NCBI RefSeq assembly: GCF_000257905.1
Contig: NZ_AJJL01000051.1
Span: 62,001 to 126,000 of the forward strand
DNA length: 64,000 bases
Origin: Streptococcus mitis SK579
GTDB taxonomy: Bacteria; Bacillota; Bacilli; Lactobacillales; Streptococcaceae
Direction of reading: 5' to 3'
Under the pieces are notes generated by a model. The model was not told the origin of the DNA. It saw nothing but the letters and a program-made list of their open reading frames with translations, and made no database searches. A program made the position numbers and the translations under genes. This document shows positions 1 through 8,893 of the stretch, piece after piece; positions within the stretch are counted from its first letter, which is position 1; every line of letters starts with the position of its first letter.

Positions 1-240
1 CTCCTGAATCTCAACAGCCAAAATCTGTGCCTGAGTCCGAGTGCTAGCAAATAGCCCCACTGCTCCATTTCCAGCACAGAAATCCACAATCAATCCCTTC
101 TTAGGGAAACGTGGAAAGCGTGACAAGAGAACACTATCCACCGAATAGCTAAAAACCTCTCTATTTTGAATGATTTTGATATCTGTCGAAAAGAGCTGGT
201 TAATACGCTCTCCTGATTTTAATAATTGTTCTTCTTCCAT
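1..240 (-). CDS. tRNA1(Val) (adenine-N6)-methyltransferase-like protein, N-terminal 80 residues
   Basis: This is the first 80 residues of a SAM-dependent methyltransferase that runs off the left edge of the window. The start ATG is at 240. The visible glycine-rich SAM motif (VDFCAGNGAVGLFA, about residues 52-65) followed by an acidic strand end (AVEIQE) is typical of Rossmann methyltransferases. The N-terminal segment with FSYSVDSVLLSRF resembles the TrmN6/YabB family, which modifies adenine 37 of a tRNA; the substrate assignment is family-based. No Shine-Dalgarno sequence precedes the ATG. Instead a TATAAT hexamer ends 6 nt upstream, so the mRNA is probably leaderless. Confidence 0.7.
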   Translation of the reverse strand, partial: MEEEQLLKSGERINQLFSTDIKIIQNREVFSYSVDSVLLSRFPRFPKKGLIVDFCAGNGAVGLFASTRTQAQILAVEIQE

Positions 241-246
241 GGTTCT

Positions 247-275
247 ATTATAGCAAATTTATATTAACATTACAA
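247..275 (-). promoter_or_regulatory. Promoter of the methyltransferase gene, predicted to give a leaderless mRNA
   Basis: Read on the minus strand, TTGTAA (275-270), a 17-nt spacer and TATAAT (252-247) with an upstream TG form a strong extended promoter. Only 6 nt separate the -10 box from the ATG, so transcription should start at or next to the A of ATG. Confidence 0.6.
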
Positions 276-292
276 AAGATAGAGATTTCTAA

Positions 293-655
293 CTAGTGCT
301 TCTGATTCTTCAAATGTTGAAGGGCTTCCTTGGTCCAAATTGGCATCATTCGTTTAAGAGGTGCGAAGCCGTAGTTAAAACGGTCGCTTGAAAAACGTCT
401 CCGTCTCGGAAACTGGTGCTTTTCTTCCTCCAAAGTGCGAATAGAAAGACTAGCTTTCCCTGTAAATTCATCTAAATCCACTACTTGAACTTGAACCTCT
501 TCATCGACTTTCAAGGCTTCTTGAATATTTTCAATAAAGCCTGTCCGAATCTCTGAAATGTGAATCAGCCCCGTATCACCCGTCTCTAGCTCAACAAAGG
601 CTCCGTAGGGCTGAATCCCTGTAATACGGCCCTTTAGCTTATCACCGATTTTCAT
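293..655 (-). CDS. cvfD: S1-domain RNA-binding protein (CvfD/YugI, general stress protein 13 family)
   Basis: A 120-aa protein with one S1 RNA-binding domain in its first ~75 residues (KIGDKLKGRITGIQPYGAFVEL, then GLIHISEI) and a basic C-terminal tail rich in Arg and Lys. Members of this family act as RNA-binding post-transcriptional regulators in low-GC Gram-positives; the pneumococcal relative is CvfD. I chose the ATG at 655 because a GAGG Shine-Dalgarno lies just upstream, at the end of the preceding gene, and only one base separates the two genes. A longer frame starting at 682 would overlap that gene. It is probably co-transcribed with the HAD-cyclophilin gene. Confidence 0.8.
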   Translation of the reverse strand: MKIGDKLKGRITGIQPYGAFVELETGDTGLIHISEIRTGFIENIQEALKVDEEVQVQVVDLDEFTGKASLSIRTLEEEKHQFPRRRRFSSDRFNYGFAPLKRMMPIWTKEALQHLKNQKH

Positions 656-656
656 C

Positions 657-2057
657 TTAGTCCTCGATTTCAATTGTTTCAATCACGACATCTTCAACTG
701 GCTTGTCCATAGCCCCTGTCTCAACAAAAGCAATGGCATCCAAAACAGCGTAAGAAGCTTCATCAGCTAGCTGACCAAAAACAGTGTGACGGCGGTCTAG
801 GTGGGGGGTTCCACCTTGGTTTGCATAGATTTCTGCGATCGGTTCTGGCCAACCTCCACGAGCAATTTCTTTCTTAGAATAAGGCAGATGTTGATTTTGC
901 ACGATAAAGAACTGGCTACCGTTGGTATTTGGACCAGCATTGGCCATAGAAAGGGCACCACGGATATTGTAAAGTTCTTCTGAGAATTCATCCTCAAATG
1001 ATTCGCCGTAGATTGACTCGCCCCCCATACCAGTTCCAGTTGGGTCTCCACCTTGAATCATAAAGTCCTTGATAATACGGTGGAAAATGACACCATCATA
1101 GTAGCCATCTTTTGAAAGTGCAACAAAGTTAGCCACTGTTTTAGGAGCATGTTCAGGAAAGAGCTTGATACGCAAGTCTCCGTGATTGGTATTAATAGTC
1201 GCGATAGGACCTTCTACTGTTTCAATGTCTACTTGTGGGAAATGCAATTCTTTTTCTACCATACCAAATCCTTCTAAGGCATCAAAAATGCCATCTTCTT
1301 CTAGTGTTTTTGTTATATAATCTGCTTTTTCTTTGATATTATCATGAGAAATTCCCATGGCAACGCTGATTCCAGCATAATCAAAGAGTTCCAAGTCGTT
1401 GAGGCCATCTCCAAAAACCATGACGTTGTCTGGTTTCAAGCCAAGATGTTCCACAACCTTTTCCACCCCCGTCGCTTTGGAGCCTGAAATCGGCACAATA
1501 TCAGACGAATGTTGATGCCAACGAACCATGCGAAGTTTGTCTGAGAGACTATCAGGCAAGTGCAAGTCATCTCCCTTGTCTTCAAAAGTCCACATTTGAT
1601 AGATGTCTTCTTTCTCATGAAAATCGGGATCTACATCCAAATCAGAATAAATTGGATTAATAGCTTCACTAATCATATCGGTGCGAGTCGACAACTTGGC
1701 ATCATGACTCCCAACCAAACCATACTCAATTCCTTCTTTCTTAGCCCAAGAGATATACTCCTCAACATCTGACTTCTCGATCTGATGTTGATAAATGATC
1801 TGACCTTTTTTATCTTCGATATAAGCCCCATTCAGGGTCACAAAAAAGTCAGGCTTGAGATCACGAATCTCTGGCACGACACCAAAAATCCCTCGTCCAG
1901 AAGCAATACCTGTCAAAATTCCTTTCTCACGTAATTGCTTAAAAACAGTTGGGATTGAAGCTGGAATAAAACCTGTCTTTGAATTCCTCAATGTATCATC
2001 AATATCAAAAAAGACAATCTTGATTTTCTTTGCCTTGTATCTTAATTTGGCATCCAT
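657..2057 (-). CDS. Fusion of Cof-type HAD-IIB phosphatase and cyclophilin peptidyl-prolyl isomerase
   Basis: A 466-aa two-domain cytosolic protein. Residues ~10-265 are a HAD-IIB (Cof-like) phosphatase: motif I is FFDIDDTLRN with the nucleophile Asp, and the C-terminal acidic motif is VMVFGDGLNDLELF. Residues ~275-465 are a cyclophilin PPIase: GPIATINTNHGDLRIKLF, then the catalytic-core strings YYDGVIFHRIIKDFMIQGGDP and SQFFIVQ. There is no signal peptide. HAD phosphatases of this group usually act on sugar phosphates or FMN-like substrates, and the cyclophilin half accelerates proline isomerisation. The same fusion is known in streptococci, so it is not a local artefact. An AGAGG Shine-Dalgarno precedes the ATG at 2057. 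Confidence 0.9.
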   Translation of the reverse strand: MDAKLRYKAKKIKIVFFDIDDTLRNSKTGFIPASIPTVFKQLREKGILTGIASGRGIFGVVPEIRDLKPDFFVTLNGAYIEDKKGQIIYQHQIEKSDVEEYISWAKKEGIEYGLVGSHDAKLSTRTDMISEAINPIYSDLDVDPDFHEKEDIYQMWTFEDKGDDLHLPDSLSDKLRMVRWHQHSSDIVPISGSKATGVEKVVEHLGLKPDNVMVFGDGLNDLELFDYAGISVAMGISHDNIKEKADYITKTLEEDGIFDALEGFGMVEKELHFPQVDIETVEGPIATINTNHGDLRIKLFPEHAPKTVANFVALSKDGYYDGVIFHRIIKDFMIQGGDPTGTGMGGESIYGESFEDEFSEELYNIRGALSMANAGPNTNGSQFFIVQNQHLPYSKKEIARGGWPEPIAEIYANQGGTPHLDRRHTVFGQLADEASYAVLDAIAFVETGAMDKPVEDVVIETIEIED

Positions 2058-2087
2058 CTCACTACCTCTTTCAATCTAACTCTTTCC

Positions 2088-2093
2088 ATTATA
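2088..2093 (-). promoter_or_regulatory. Extended -10 promoter of the HAD-cyclophilin gene
   Basis: TGGTATAAT on the minus strand forms an extended -10 element about 30 nt upstream of the ATG at 2057. No good -35 box is visible. Confidence 0.45.
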
Positions 2094-2138
2094 CCATAAA
2101 GTAGAGAAATCCCACATCCCCAATAAAATCCTTGTCTC

Positions 2139-2642
2139 TTATCCGAATTCCTTTACTAGATACAAAACCAAATCATCATTATTTTGGCTAGTTGCATTCA
2201 TTTCCAAGGGTTGATTTCTATACCAGACACCTGTCCCATCTGGAATGTAGCCCCGTCTGATATACAATCTCTGGGCAGGGCCATAGCCTAAGTGCAAACC
2301 TACACCAAGAGTGACCTTACTCGAAACAAACTTGACTCGTTTTTCTGCTTCTTCTAGCAGTTGATTCCCAATCCCTTGATTTCGAAAAGGCTCAAACACA
2401 TTAAAATCTGATAATTCTGGATAGACTTCTGCAAAAGGACCATGTTTAGCAGAGGGCAAAATGGTAACGTAGCCCGCTACAGCACCATCAATCTCTGCAA
2501 CTAAGACTTCTCTCTCCCCACTTTCCTGTTCCAGAAAATATCTAGCCAAAATTTCCTCTCTACCAGGCCAACCTTGATTCATAAATCCATGAGATAAGGA
2601 TTCAATATCAGGCTTAATCATATTTCTAATCGTACAATTCAT
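2139..2642 (-). CDS. GNAT family N-acetyltransferase
   Basis: A 167-aa Gcn5-related acetyltransferase. The acetyl-CoA-binding motif A is visible as FRNQGIGNQLLEEAEKR, following the beta strand EIDGAVAGYVTIL. The acceptor substrate cannot be told from the sequence. The start at 2642 is preferred over an earlier one at 2678 because an AGGTGG Shine-Dalgarno precedes it and the TATAAT promoter (2677-2682) overlaps the longer version. It is a single gene between the terminators of the rpsF operon and the HAD-cyclophilin gene. Confidence 0.8.
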   Translation of the reverse strand: MNCTIRNMIKPDIESLSHGFMNQGWPGREEILARYFLEQESGEREVLVAEIDGAVAGYVTILPSAKHGPFAEVYPELSDFNVFEPFRNQGIGNQLLEEAEKRVKFVSSKVTLGVGLHLGYGPAQRLYIRRGYIPDGTGVWYRNQPLEMNATSQNNDDLVLYLVKEFG

Positions 2643-2714
2643 CTTTGACTTACCCACCTTTACTCTTTTTATTACCATTATAGCACGCCAAGGTCAGAAA
2701 AAAACTATCTCGTG

Positions 2715-2736
2715 AAAAAAGACCCAACCGGGTCTT
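2715..2736 (-). terminator. Second terminator downstream of rpsR
   Basis: On the minus strand a 7-bp stem (AAGACCC/GGGTCTT) with a 4-nt loop is followed by a run of T. It lies about 30 nt after the first terminator. Confidence 0.6.
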
Positions 2737-2764
2737 AATTCGCTTTCTTGTTTTAAAGCTCATG

Positions 2765-2792
2765 AAAAAGAGGTCCACCCGGACCTCTTTTT
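2765..2792 (-). terminator. Terminator of the rpsF-ssb-rpsR operon
   Basis: A perfect 12-bp stem (AAAAAGAGGTCC and its complement) with a 4-nt loop begins at the stop codon of rpsR and ends in a T run on the minus strand. Confidence 0.85.
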
Positions 2793-3031
2793 TAATCTTC
2801 GTTTACGAAAGGCATCAAAGCCATTACGCGAGCGCGTTTGATAGCTGTTGTTACTTTACGTTGATTTTTAGCTGAAGTTCCTGTTACACGACGAGGAAGG
2901 ATTTTCCCACGTTCTGAAACGAAACGGCTAAGAAGCTCAGTATCTTTGTAATCAACATATTCAATTTTGTTTGCTGCGATGTAATCAACTTTTTTACGGC
3001 GTTTGAATCCGCCACGACGTTGTTGAGCCAT
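2792..3031 (-). CDS. rpsR: 30S ribosomal protein bS18
   Basis: A 79-aa basic protein of normal length for bS18. It has the typical core [23 protein letters not shown]-like pattern ([20 protein letters not shown]) and the C-terminal [17 protein letters not shown]. It binds 16S rRNA in the platform of the small subunit as a heterodimer with bS6, which is encoded two genes upstream in the same operon. Its stop codon touches the operon terminator. Confidence 0.98.
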   Translation of the reverse strand: MAQQRRGGFKRRKKVDYIAANKIEYVDYKDTELLSRFVSERGKILPRRVTGTSAKNQRKVTTAIKRARVMALMPFVNED

Positions 3032-3062
3032 GTTTTTTCTCCTTTATAATTTTAGTTGTCCA

Positions 3063-3533
3063 TTAGAATGGTAAATCATCATCTGAAATATCCAATGGAT
3101 TTGTTGCTCCAAATGGATTTTCATCACGTGAAAAGTCTGGTACTGAATTTGTAGGTGCTGAATAATTTGCAGTTGGTGCAGAGTAAGCTCCACCTGTATG
3201 ACCTTCACGCACGCTACGGCTTTCCAACATTTGGAAATTCTCAGCCACGACCTCTGTCACGTAGACACGTTGTCCTTGCTGGTTATCGTAACTACGAGTC
3301 TGGATACGACCTGTCACCCCTATAAGTGAGCCTTTTTTAGCCCAGTTAGCAAGGTTTTCAGCCTGTTGGCGCCACATAACGACATTGATAAAATCAGCCT
3401 CACGTTCGCCATTTTGACTCTTAAATGTACGGTTTACTGCAAGAGTAAAAGTCGCAACTGCTACATTTGATGGGGTATAACGCAACTCAGCGTCACGTGT
3501 CATACGCCCTACAAGTACAACATTGTTAATCAT
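3063..3533 (-). CDS. ssb: Single-stranded DNA-binding protein
   Basis: A 156-aa SSB. The N-terminal ~105 residues form the OB fold ([47 protein letters not shown]). A Ser/Thr/Pro-rich linker follows, then the conserved acidic tip DISDDDLPF that recruits replication and repair partners. It sits between rpsF and rpsR, the usual arrangement in Firmicutes, and belongs to the same transcript. Confidence 0.97.
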   Translation of the reverse strand: MINNVVLVGRMTRDAELRYTPSNVAVATFTLAVNRTFKSQNGEREADFINVVMWRQQAENLANWAKKGSLIGVTGRIQTRSYDNQQGQRVYVTEVVAENFQMLESRSVREGHTGGAYSAPTANYSAPTNSVPDFSRDENPFGATNPLDISDDDLPF

Positions 3534-3544
3534 AGTTTACCTTC

Positions 3545-3835
3545 TTACGCGTCAGTTTTGACGATCATGTGACGAAGAATGTCAGCGTTGATTTTTGAAA
3601 GACGGTCAAACTCTTTAAGAGCAGCGTCGTCGTTTGCTTCAACGTTAACGATGTGGTAAAGTCCTTCACGGAAATCTTTGATTTCGTATGCAAGACGACG
3701 TTTTTCCCAAGTTTTTGATTCAACAACAGTTGCACCGTTGTCAGTCAAAATAGAGTCAAAACGTGCTACCAAAGCGTTTTTAGCTTCTTCTTCAATGTTT
3801 GGACGAATGATATAAAGAATTTCGTATTTAGCCAT
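3545..3835 (-). CDS. rpsF: 30S ribosomal protein bS6
   Basis: A 96-aa protein starting [13 protein letters not shown], with the ferredoxin-like bS6 fold and the usual [22 protein letters not shown]-like segment. It is the first gene of the rpsF-ssb-rpsR operon. The ATG at 3835 is preceded by an AAGGAGG Shine-Dalgarno. Confidence 0.97.
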   Translation of the reverse strand: MAKYEILYIIRPNIEEEAKNALVARFDSILTDNGATVVESKTWEKRRLAYEIKDFREGLYHIVNVEANDDAALKEFDRLSKINADILRHMIVKTDA

Positions 3836-3862
3836 TGATATGTTCCTCCTTTTGGTCTAATG

Positions 3863-3901
3863 ACCCCCAGACTTTGCAAGGGGTAAGTGAGGTTCGCTCA
3901 C
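3863..3901 (-). promoter_or_regulatory. Structured 5' leader of rpsF
   Basis: On the minus strand the leader holds a GTGAG/CTCAC hairpin (3887-3901) followed by an ACCCC/GGGGT stem (3863-3884) just before the Shine-Dalgarno. bS6-bS18 operons in many bacteria have a leader that binds the S6:S18 complex, so autoregulation is possible. I do not see the CCG signature of that motif clearly, so I only claim local structure. Confidence 0.35.
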
Positions 3902-3909
3902 AATAAACT

Positions 3910-3938
3910 ATTATACTAGAAAACAATTTTTTACGCAA
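3910..3938 (-). promoter_or_regulatory. Promoter of the rpsF operon
   Basis: TTGCGT, a 17-nt spacer and a perfect TATAAT (3915-3910) on the minus strand, about 75 nt upstream of rpsF. Confidence 0.7.
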
Positions 3939-3957
3939 GTAAAAACACTGAAATGCG

Positions 3958-3980
3958 AAAAAACGCCACATGGGCGTTTT
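3958..3980 (-). terminator. Terminator of asnS
   Basis: A CGCC/GGCG stem extended by A/T pairs, with a 5-nt loop and a T run on the minus strand, directly after the asnS stop codon. Confidence 0.75.
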
Positions 3981-3987
3981 CCTGTTC

Positions 3988-5331
3988 TTATGGTTTAATA
4001 CGATGCAACATACGTGGGAATGGAATAGCTTCACGGATGTGCTTTGTTCCTGCTGCGAAGGTTACCATACGTTCGATACCGATACCAAATCCTCCGTGTG
4101 GAACTGTACCGTATTTACGAAGGTCAAGGTAGAATTCATATTCTGTACGATCCATACCAAGTTCATCCATCTTAGCTACAAGAGCATCGTAGTCTTCCTC
4201 ACGCATAGAACCACCGATGATTTCTCCATAGCCTTCTGGAGCAAGCAAGTCTGCACAAAGCACGCGCTCTGGATTTCCAGGAACTGGTTTCATGTAAAAT
4301 GCCTTGATGGCTGCTGGATAGTTCATGACAAAAGTTGGCACACCAAAGTGGTTTGAAATCCACGTTTCGTGTGGTGAACCAAAGTCATCTCCATGCTCAA
4401 GATGTTCGTAGTCAGCGTCTTCATCATTTTCATGTTCTTGCAAGAGGTCAATGGCTTGATCGTAAGTGATACGTTTGAATGGCTCTGCAATGTAGCGTTT
4501 CAAGAGTTCTGTATCACGTTCTAAGGTTTCCAAGGCTTGAGACGCACGGTCAAGAACACCTTGAAGAAGAGCTTTAACATAAGCTTCTTGCAAGTCAAGT
4601 GACTCATCATGTGTCAAGTATGAGTACTCTGCATCCATCATCCAGAACTCAGTCAAGTGACGGCGCGTTTTTGATTTTTCAGCACGGAATACTGGACCAA
4701 AGTCAAAGACACGACCAAGAGCCATAGCACCTGCTTCTAGGTAAAGCTGACCTGATTGGCTCAAATAAGCTGGCGTTCCGAAGTAGTCAGTTTCAAAGAG
4801 TTCTGTTGAATCTTCTGCCGCATTTCCTGAAAGAATTGGGCTATCAAACTTCATGAAGCCGTTCTTGTCAAAGAATTCATAAGTTGCATAGATAATCGCG
4901 TTACGGATTTGCATCACCGCTACTTGCTTACGAGAACGGAGCCACAAGTGACGGTTGTCCATCAAGAAGTCTGTTCCATGTTCTTTTGGTGTGATTGGGT
5001 AGTCTTGAGATTCACCGATCACTTCGATATCTGTGATATCAAGCTCATAACCAAACTTAGAACGTTCGTCTTCTTTGACAATACCTGTCACATAAACAGA
5101 AGTCTCCTGGCTCAAACGTTTGATGACATCAAACTTCTCAAGTCCCACTTCTTCACCAAATTTTTCTACAAAGTTTGGTTTAAAGGCCACACCTTGGAAG
5201 AAGGCTGTTCCATCACGCAATTGCAAGAAGGCGATTTTCCCTTTTCCTGATTTGTTGGCAACCCAAGCGCCAATCGTCACTTCTTGACCAACATAGTCTT
5301 TTACATCAATAATCGTTACACGTTTTGTCAT
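3988..5331 (-). CDS. asnS: Asparaginyl-tRNA synthetase
   Basis: A 447-aa class IIb aminoacyl-tRNA synthetase that charges tRNA-Asn. The N-terminal ~110 residues are the OB-fold anticodon-binding domain ([26 protein letters not shown]). The catalytic domain follows, with motif 2 ([22 protein letters not shown]) and motif 3 ([11 protein letters not shown]). Length is normal for a bacterial AsnRS. No T-box leader is visible. The aminotransferase gene lies just upstream. Confidence 0.97.
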   Translation of the reverse strand: MTKRVTIIDVKDYVGQEVTIGAWVANKSGKGKIAFLQLRDGTAFFQGVAFKPNFVEKFGEEVGLEKFDVIKRLSQETSVYVTGIVKEDERSKFGYELDITDIEVIGESQDYPITPKEHGTDFLMDNRHLWLRSRKQVAVMQIRNAIIYATYEFFDKNGFMKFDSPILSGNAAEDSTELFETDYFGTPAYLSQSGQLYLEAGAMALGRVFDFGPVFRAEKSKTRRHLTEFWMMDAEYSYLTHDESLDLQEAYVKALLQGVLDRASQALETLERDTELLKRYIAEPFKRITYDQAIDLLQEHENDEDADYEHLEHGDDFGSPHETWISNHFGVPTFVMNYPAAIKAFYMKPVPGNPERVLCADLLAPEGYGEIIGGSMREEDYDALVAKMDELGMDRTEYEFYLDLRKYGTVPHGGFGIGIERMVTFAAGTKHIREAIPFPRMLHRIKP

Positions 5332-5353
5332 TATTTTTCCTTTTCTTTTTCTT

Positions 5354-6532
5354 TTATTTTTCCATAAATGCTTTCAAGCGTTTAACTGCTTCTTTAAGCG
5401 TGTCTAGGTCTGTCGCATAGCTGAGGCGGACATTTTCTGGAGCTCCAAATCCTGCTCCTGTTACCAAGGCTACTTCAGCTTCTTCTAGGATAGCGGTTGT
5501 AAATTCTGTCACATCCGTATAGCCTTTCATCTCCATTGCCTTTTTGACATTTGGGAAGAGGTAGAAGGCTCCTTGTGGCTTAACGACTTCAAAACCAGGG
5601 ACCTCACATAATAGCGGATAAATAGTATTGAGACGTTCCTCAAAAGCCTGACGCATACTTTCTACAGTATCTTGCTCCCCTGATAGAGCCTCAACTGCTG
5701 CATACTGGGCTACTGCTGAAGGGTTGGAGGTTGTTTGACCTGCAATCTTGGACATGGCAGCGATAATGTCTGCTTCTCCGACGGCATAGCCAATCCGCCA
5801 ACCTGTCATAGCATAGGTTTTAGACACACCATTGATGACCACTGTTTGCTTGCGAATCGCTTCCGATAGGCTAGAAATGGGTGTAAACTCATGACCATTA
5901 TAGACCAAGCGCCCATAGATATCATCTGCTAGGATGAGAATATCCTTTTCTACAGCCCAGTTTCCGATTGCCAAAAGTTCCTCACGGGTATAAATCATAC
6001 CTGTCGGATTGGATGGTGAATTCAGCACCAAAACCTTGGTCTTGTCTGTTCGAGCTGCTTCTAACTGCTCTACAGTTACCTTAAAATCATTGTCCTCTTT
6101 AGCAGGAACAAAAACTGGAATACCCTCTGCCATCTTGACCTGGTCTCCATAGCTGACCCAGTAGGGTGTTGGGATGATAACTTCATCACCTGGATTGACT
6201 ACAGCCATAAAGAAGGTATAGAGAGAATATTTAGCTCCAGCAGCGACTGTCACTTGATTCGGCGCTATAGAATAGCCGTAAAAGCGCTCAAAATAGGCAT
6301 TGACCGCCGCTTTGAGCTCTGGCAGACCTGAGGTTACTGTATAAAAAGAAGCACGCCCATCTTGAATCGATGCAATGGCGGCATCTTGAATATTTTTTGG
6401 AGTAGTGAAATCTGGCTCACCCAAGGTTAGAGATAGGATATCCCTTCCCTCAGCCTTCAGTGCTTTGGCACGGGCTCCAGCAGCCAAGGTCACACTTTCT
6501 TCCATTTCTAAAACACGGTTGGATAGTTTCAT
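5354..6532 (-). CDS. Class I/II PLP-dependent aminotransferase (aspartate aminotransferase family)
   Basis: A 392-aa fold-type I aminotransferase, probably aspartate aminotransferase. The PLP Schiff-base lysine lies in [16 protein letters not shown]. Other family marks are NSPSNPTG (cofactor and substrate contacts) and [12 protein letters not shown]. It converts aspartate and 2-oxoglutarate to oxaloacetate and glutamate, although substrate preference within subgroup I-gamma is not certain from sequence. It overlaps the stop of the preceding gene by 4 nt, and asnS follows 22 nt downstream. Confidence 0.9.
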   Translation of the reverse strand: MKLSNRVLEMEESVTLAAGARAKALKAEGRDILSLTLGEPDFTTPKNIQDAAIASIQDGRASFYTVTSGLPELKAAVNAYFERFYGYSIAPNQVTVAAGAKYSLYTFFMAVVNPGDEVIIPTPYWVSYGDQVKMAEGIPVFVPAKEDNDFKVTVEQLEAARTDKTKVLVLNSPSNPTGMIYTREELLAIGNWAVEKDILILADDIYGRLVYNGHEFTPISSLSEAIRKQTVVINGVSKTYAMTGWRIGYAVGEADIIAAMSKIAGQTTSNPSAVAQYAAVEALSGEQDTVESMRQAFEERLNTIYPLLCEVPGFEVVKPQGAFYLFPNVKKAMEMKGYTDVTEFTTAILEEAEVALVTGAGFGAPENVRLSYATDLDTLKEAVKRLKAFMEK

Positions 6533-7017
6533 AGGCCCTCCTTATTGACCAATGCTCCTGTTTCAAAATCTACTAGATAAAAATCAGAACCTGACTTAAC
6601 TTCCCAGATTGGCTTGTCTTGATAGCGACCAAAGGTAATCTTGTCAATCTCGCCAGCTCCTTTTTCCTTAGAAAGAGCTTCAGCTTTTTCTTGTGAAATA
6701 CCCTGATTTAGCTGATAAACGTAAATCTTATGGTCATCTTGTCCGATCAGGACAGCAAGTGCTTCTTGCTGTTTATTACGACCAAGAACGCTGTAATAGG
6801 ATTCCAAGCCATTGTATAAATCAACCTGATCAGCCTGCTCTAATCCTGCGTACTGCTGAGCTAATTTTTCTCCTTCACTTTTAGCTATTTGATAGGGTTT
6901 CATACTCAGAAACACTAGATACAGAAAGGAAGCACTGATAACCACAAACAAAATCGTCATCCCTAGACCATACTGCCACAGTAGATTATTTTTTGCTTTG
7001 TTTTGTCTTTTTTTCAC
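6529..7017 (-). CDS. TseB/YpmB-like membrane protein (DUF5590)
   Basis: A 162-aa single-pass membrane protein. It has a basic N-terminus, one transmembrane helix at ~residues 14-37 and an extracytoplasmic domain with two PepSY-like halves. The family includes B. subtilis TseB (YpmB), linked to cell-wall elongation; the name here rests on architecture and on its classic position next to an aspB-type aminotransferase. The start is GTG at 7017. No Shine-Dalgarno is present: a -10 box ends 6 nt upstream of the start codon, so the transcript is likely leaderless. Confidence 0.7.
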   Translation of the reverse strand: MKKRQNKAKNNLLWQYGLGMTILFVVISASFLYLVFLSMKPYQIAKSEGEKLAQQYAGLEQADQVDLYNGLESYYSVLGRNKQQEALAVLIGQDDHKIYVYQLNQGISQEKAEALSKEKGAGEIDKITFGRYQDKPIWEVKSGSDFYLVDFETGALVNKEGL

Positions 7018-7023
7018 TCGTCT

Positions 7024-7052
7024 ATTTTACCATCTATTGGGCTTTATTACAA
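7024..7052 (-). promoter_or_regulatory. Promoter of the TseB-like/aminotransferase operon, predicted leaderless
   Basis: On the minus strand: TTGTAA (7052-7047), a 17-nt spacer, then TGG followed by TAAAAT (7029-7024). Six nucleotides separate the -10 box from the GTG start, the same geometry as at position 247. Confidence 0.55.
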
Positions 7053-7149
7053 GCGAATGCAAGAACAAACCTATATTATTTCTTCCTTCAAAGGAAACAG
7101 ATTTTTCTTGGTTAAAACCGAGCAAGAAAAGTAAAGACAGCTCTAAAAT

Positions 7150-7257
7150 TATAGTAGATTGAAATAAGAGGTGAACAAATGGATTAGGAAAGTCAAATTA
7201 ATTTCTAGAAATATTTTTAGCAGTTGTAACGTACTATTCTAGTTCCAATCTACTATA
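7150..7257. repeat. RUP element (repeat unit of pneumococcus)
   Basis: A 108-bp unit bounded by inverted repeats (TATAGTAGATTGAA at the left, CAATCTACTATA at the right) with TA at the edges. Size and ends fit RUP, a non-coding element thought to be moved by IS630-type transposase in pneumococcus and relatives. Confidence 0.75.
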
Positions 7258-7264
7258 ACGTATT

Positions 7265-7293
7265 AAAAAACCTGAGCTTGACACTCAAGTTTT
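7265..7293 (-). terminator. Terminator of the MFS transporter gene
   Basis: The stem AACTTGAG/CTCAGGTT with a short loop is followed by TTTTTT on the minus strand, just after the stop codon at 7309. Confidence 0.7.
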
Positions 7294-7308
7294 CATAAGT
7301 TCTTTACT

Positions 7309-8505
7309 TTATAGAATCACTTTATCATCCATTCTTTTAGCCATTTTTCCTAAAAAGACAGGCAGTAGAAGGCTAATCATGACTAAAAAGAAGCCTAGAT
7401 AAAGAAATGTTAGCACAAAGCCTAAATGGTCAATCAACCAGCCTGTCAGTGGAAAGAACACAATCATACTAAGGCTAAACATCATAGAGTAGACACTCAG
7501 CATGGTTGCCCTTACTTCACTTGGAAGGCGCTCTTGCAAATCATTGTCAAAAATCGGCTGAAAAAGAGCATATAGAGCATTACTAATCAAGTAAATCAAA
7601 ATATAGATTAGAGGTGTTCCAAAGTAGGACAGCATATAGGTGACTCCAGTCAGCAAGACAAGGATAGGGAAAAGCTTCAAGGCGGCATATTTCTTTCCAA
7701 TCTTACTCGCTAGATATACTGCGACGATATTTAAGAGACTACCAAGTAGCATAACTGCTGAAATTTGCCAACCACTTAAATCTGGTAACTGATTTTGATA
7801 GTAAAAATAAAACATGCACATAAGTGTTCCGACAATCTGAGACAAAATCATCCAGTTGAATATCATGGGATTTCGCTCCAACTCTTCCTTAACAGTCCAA
7901 ATAATCTGTTTCATGGTCACACTATCAGCTTTTTCTAGCTTGACACTAGGTTCTTTCAACATCCAAATCAGGAAAAGAACTATGATAGAAGTCGCAATCA
8001 TGATATAGTAGGTCAGGTGCAATTGGCCATGGACAAAAAATCCTGCCAAAACTGTCCCCAAAGACTGAGTTCCTTCTGACACTCCTGATAGGAAGCTTGA
8101 AATGGATAGGTAACGCTCCTTTAGTCCAGCCTCTACAGCCGAGTCATAGACCATTGCTGCGCTTGTGCCTGAATCAAAATTATAAGACAAGGCACTTACC
8201 GCCATAGCTAGTGCATAAATCCAAAAATTTCCCTGCCCAGCCAACATGAGAATGGAAGACACAATCCCTGCTATTCGACTTAAATAAAGGTTAGTCTTAT
8301 AGGAATAGCGGTCAGCTAACATACCAGATGGAATTTCACAGAGAAGACTGGTCGTATGAAAAATACTTTCCAGAAGTCCAATCTGCCAAAGAGACATTCC
8401 GTTTTGACTGAGAAAGAGAATCCAAAAACTGGTAATCCCTAAAAATGCAAAAAACTCAACTCCGGCCATCAGGCCAATATTTCTCCGATAATTTCTTATT
8501 AGCAT
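7309..8505 (-). CDS. Major facilitator superfamily transporter
   Basis: A 398-aa polytopic membrane protein with about 12 hydrophobic helices. The MFS loop 2-3 signature is recognisable as EIPSGMLADRYSYKTNL. It probably exports a small molecule or drug; the substrate cannot be read from the sequence. I place the start at 8505 because AAGGAG lies 6 nt upstream; a longer frame to 8547 has no ribosome-binding site. It is monocistronic, with a terminator downstream, and is divergent from the FMN reductase gene. Confidence 0.85.
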   Translation of the reverse strand: MLIRNYRRNIGLMAGVEFFAFLGITSFWILFLSQNGMSLWQIGLLESIFHTTSLLCEIPSGMLADRYSYKTNLYLSRIAGIVSSILMLAGQGNFWIYALAMAVSALSYNFDSGTSAAMVYDSAVEAGLKERYLSISSFLSGVSEGTQSLGTVLAGFFVHGQLHLTYYIMIATSIIVLFLIWMLKEPSVKLEKADSVTMKQIIWTVKEELERNPMIFNWMILSQIVGTLMCMFYFYYQNQLPDLSGWQISAVMLLGSLLNIVAVYLASKIGKKYAALKLFPILVLLTGVTYMLSYFGTPLIYILIYLISNALYALFQPIFDNDLQERLPSEVRATMLSVYSMMFSLSMIVFFPLTGWLIDHLGFVLTFLYLGFFLVMISLLLPVFLGKMAKRMDDKVIL

Positions 8506-8812
8506 CTTTTCTCCTTTAACAAGTGTATTATTTCTTTTGTCCGTCACTTGTTAATCTGTTCCTTACATGATCTCCACCCCTTTTAGAAGCATTCTTCAAT
8601 GCCATTATTGTTCCTTTAATTTTTTATGAAATGATATCGGAAAATAGCCGTTCTACGGTTTCTATTTCGAGTTTTCTCGTTTATTTTAGCACTTGTGTCA
8701 TCATATTACAAGAGAATATAGGAATGCTCTGCGAAAACCAAGTGCATTCCAGTCACAAGTGGCTTGAGTTTCTGCAATTTTATAGTTTTCAAATAATCTT
8801 TGAGCAAATTTC
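8506..8812. other. Divergent intergenic region between the MFS transporter and the FMN reductase
   Basis: About 390 bp lie between the two divergent start codons. An 81-residue plus-strand frame starts at 8631, but it has no Shine-Dalgarno and an AT-rich composition, and I do not accept it as a gene. Apart from the reductase promoter I see no recognised feature. Confidence 0.4.
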
Positions 8813-8841
8813 TTGCAAGTTGTTTTGTTTTGTTGTAATAT
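8813..8841 (+). promoter_or_regulatory. Promoter of the FMN reductase gene
   Basis: TTGCAA (8813-8818), a 17-nt spacer and TAATAT (8836-8841), about 53 nt upstream of the ATG. Confidence 0.55.
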
Positions 8842-8893
8842 ATTTTATAACAACGAGAGAGTTCTCGGAAATTTAAGAAAAAGGAGACACATC

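Noticed and set aside
3863-3901. S6:S18-binding leader motif of rpsF
   Set aside because: Hairpins are present, but the conserved CCG signature was not found with confidence, so only a structured leader is claimed.
3828-4034. A 68-codon minus-strand frame between asnS and rpsF
   Set aside because: It spans the asnS terminator and the rpsF promoter and leader, so it cannot be a normal gene.
8631-8876. An 81-codon plus-strand frame upstream of the FMN reductase
   Set aside because: No ribosome-binding site, atypical composition, and it overlaps the reductase promoter.
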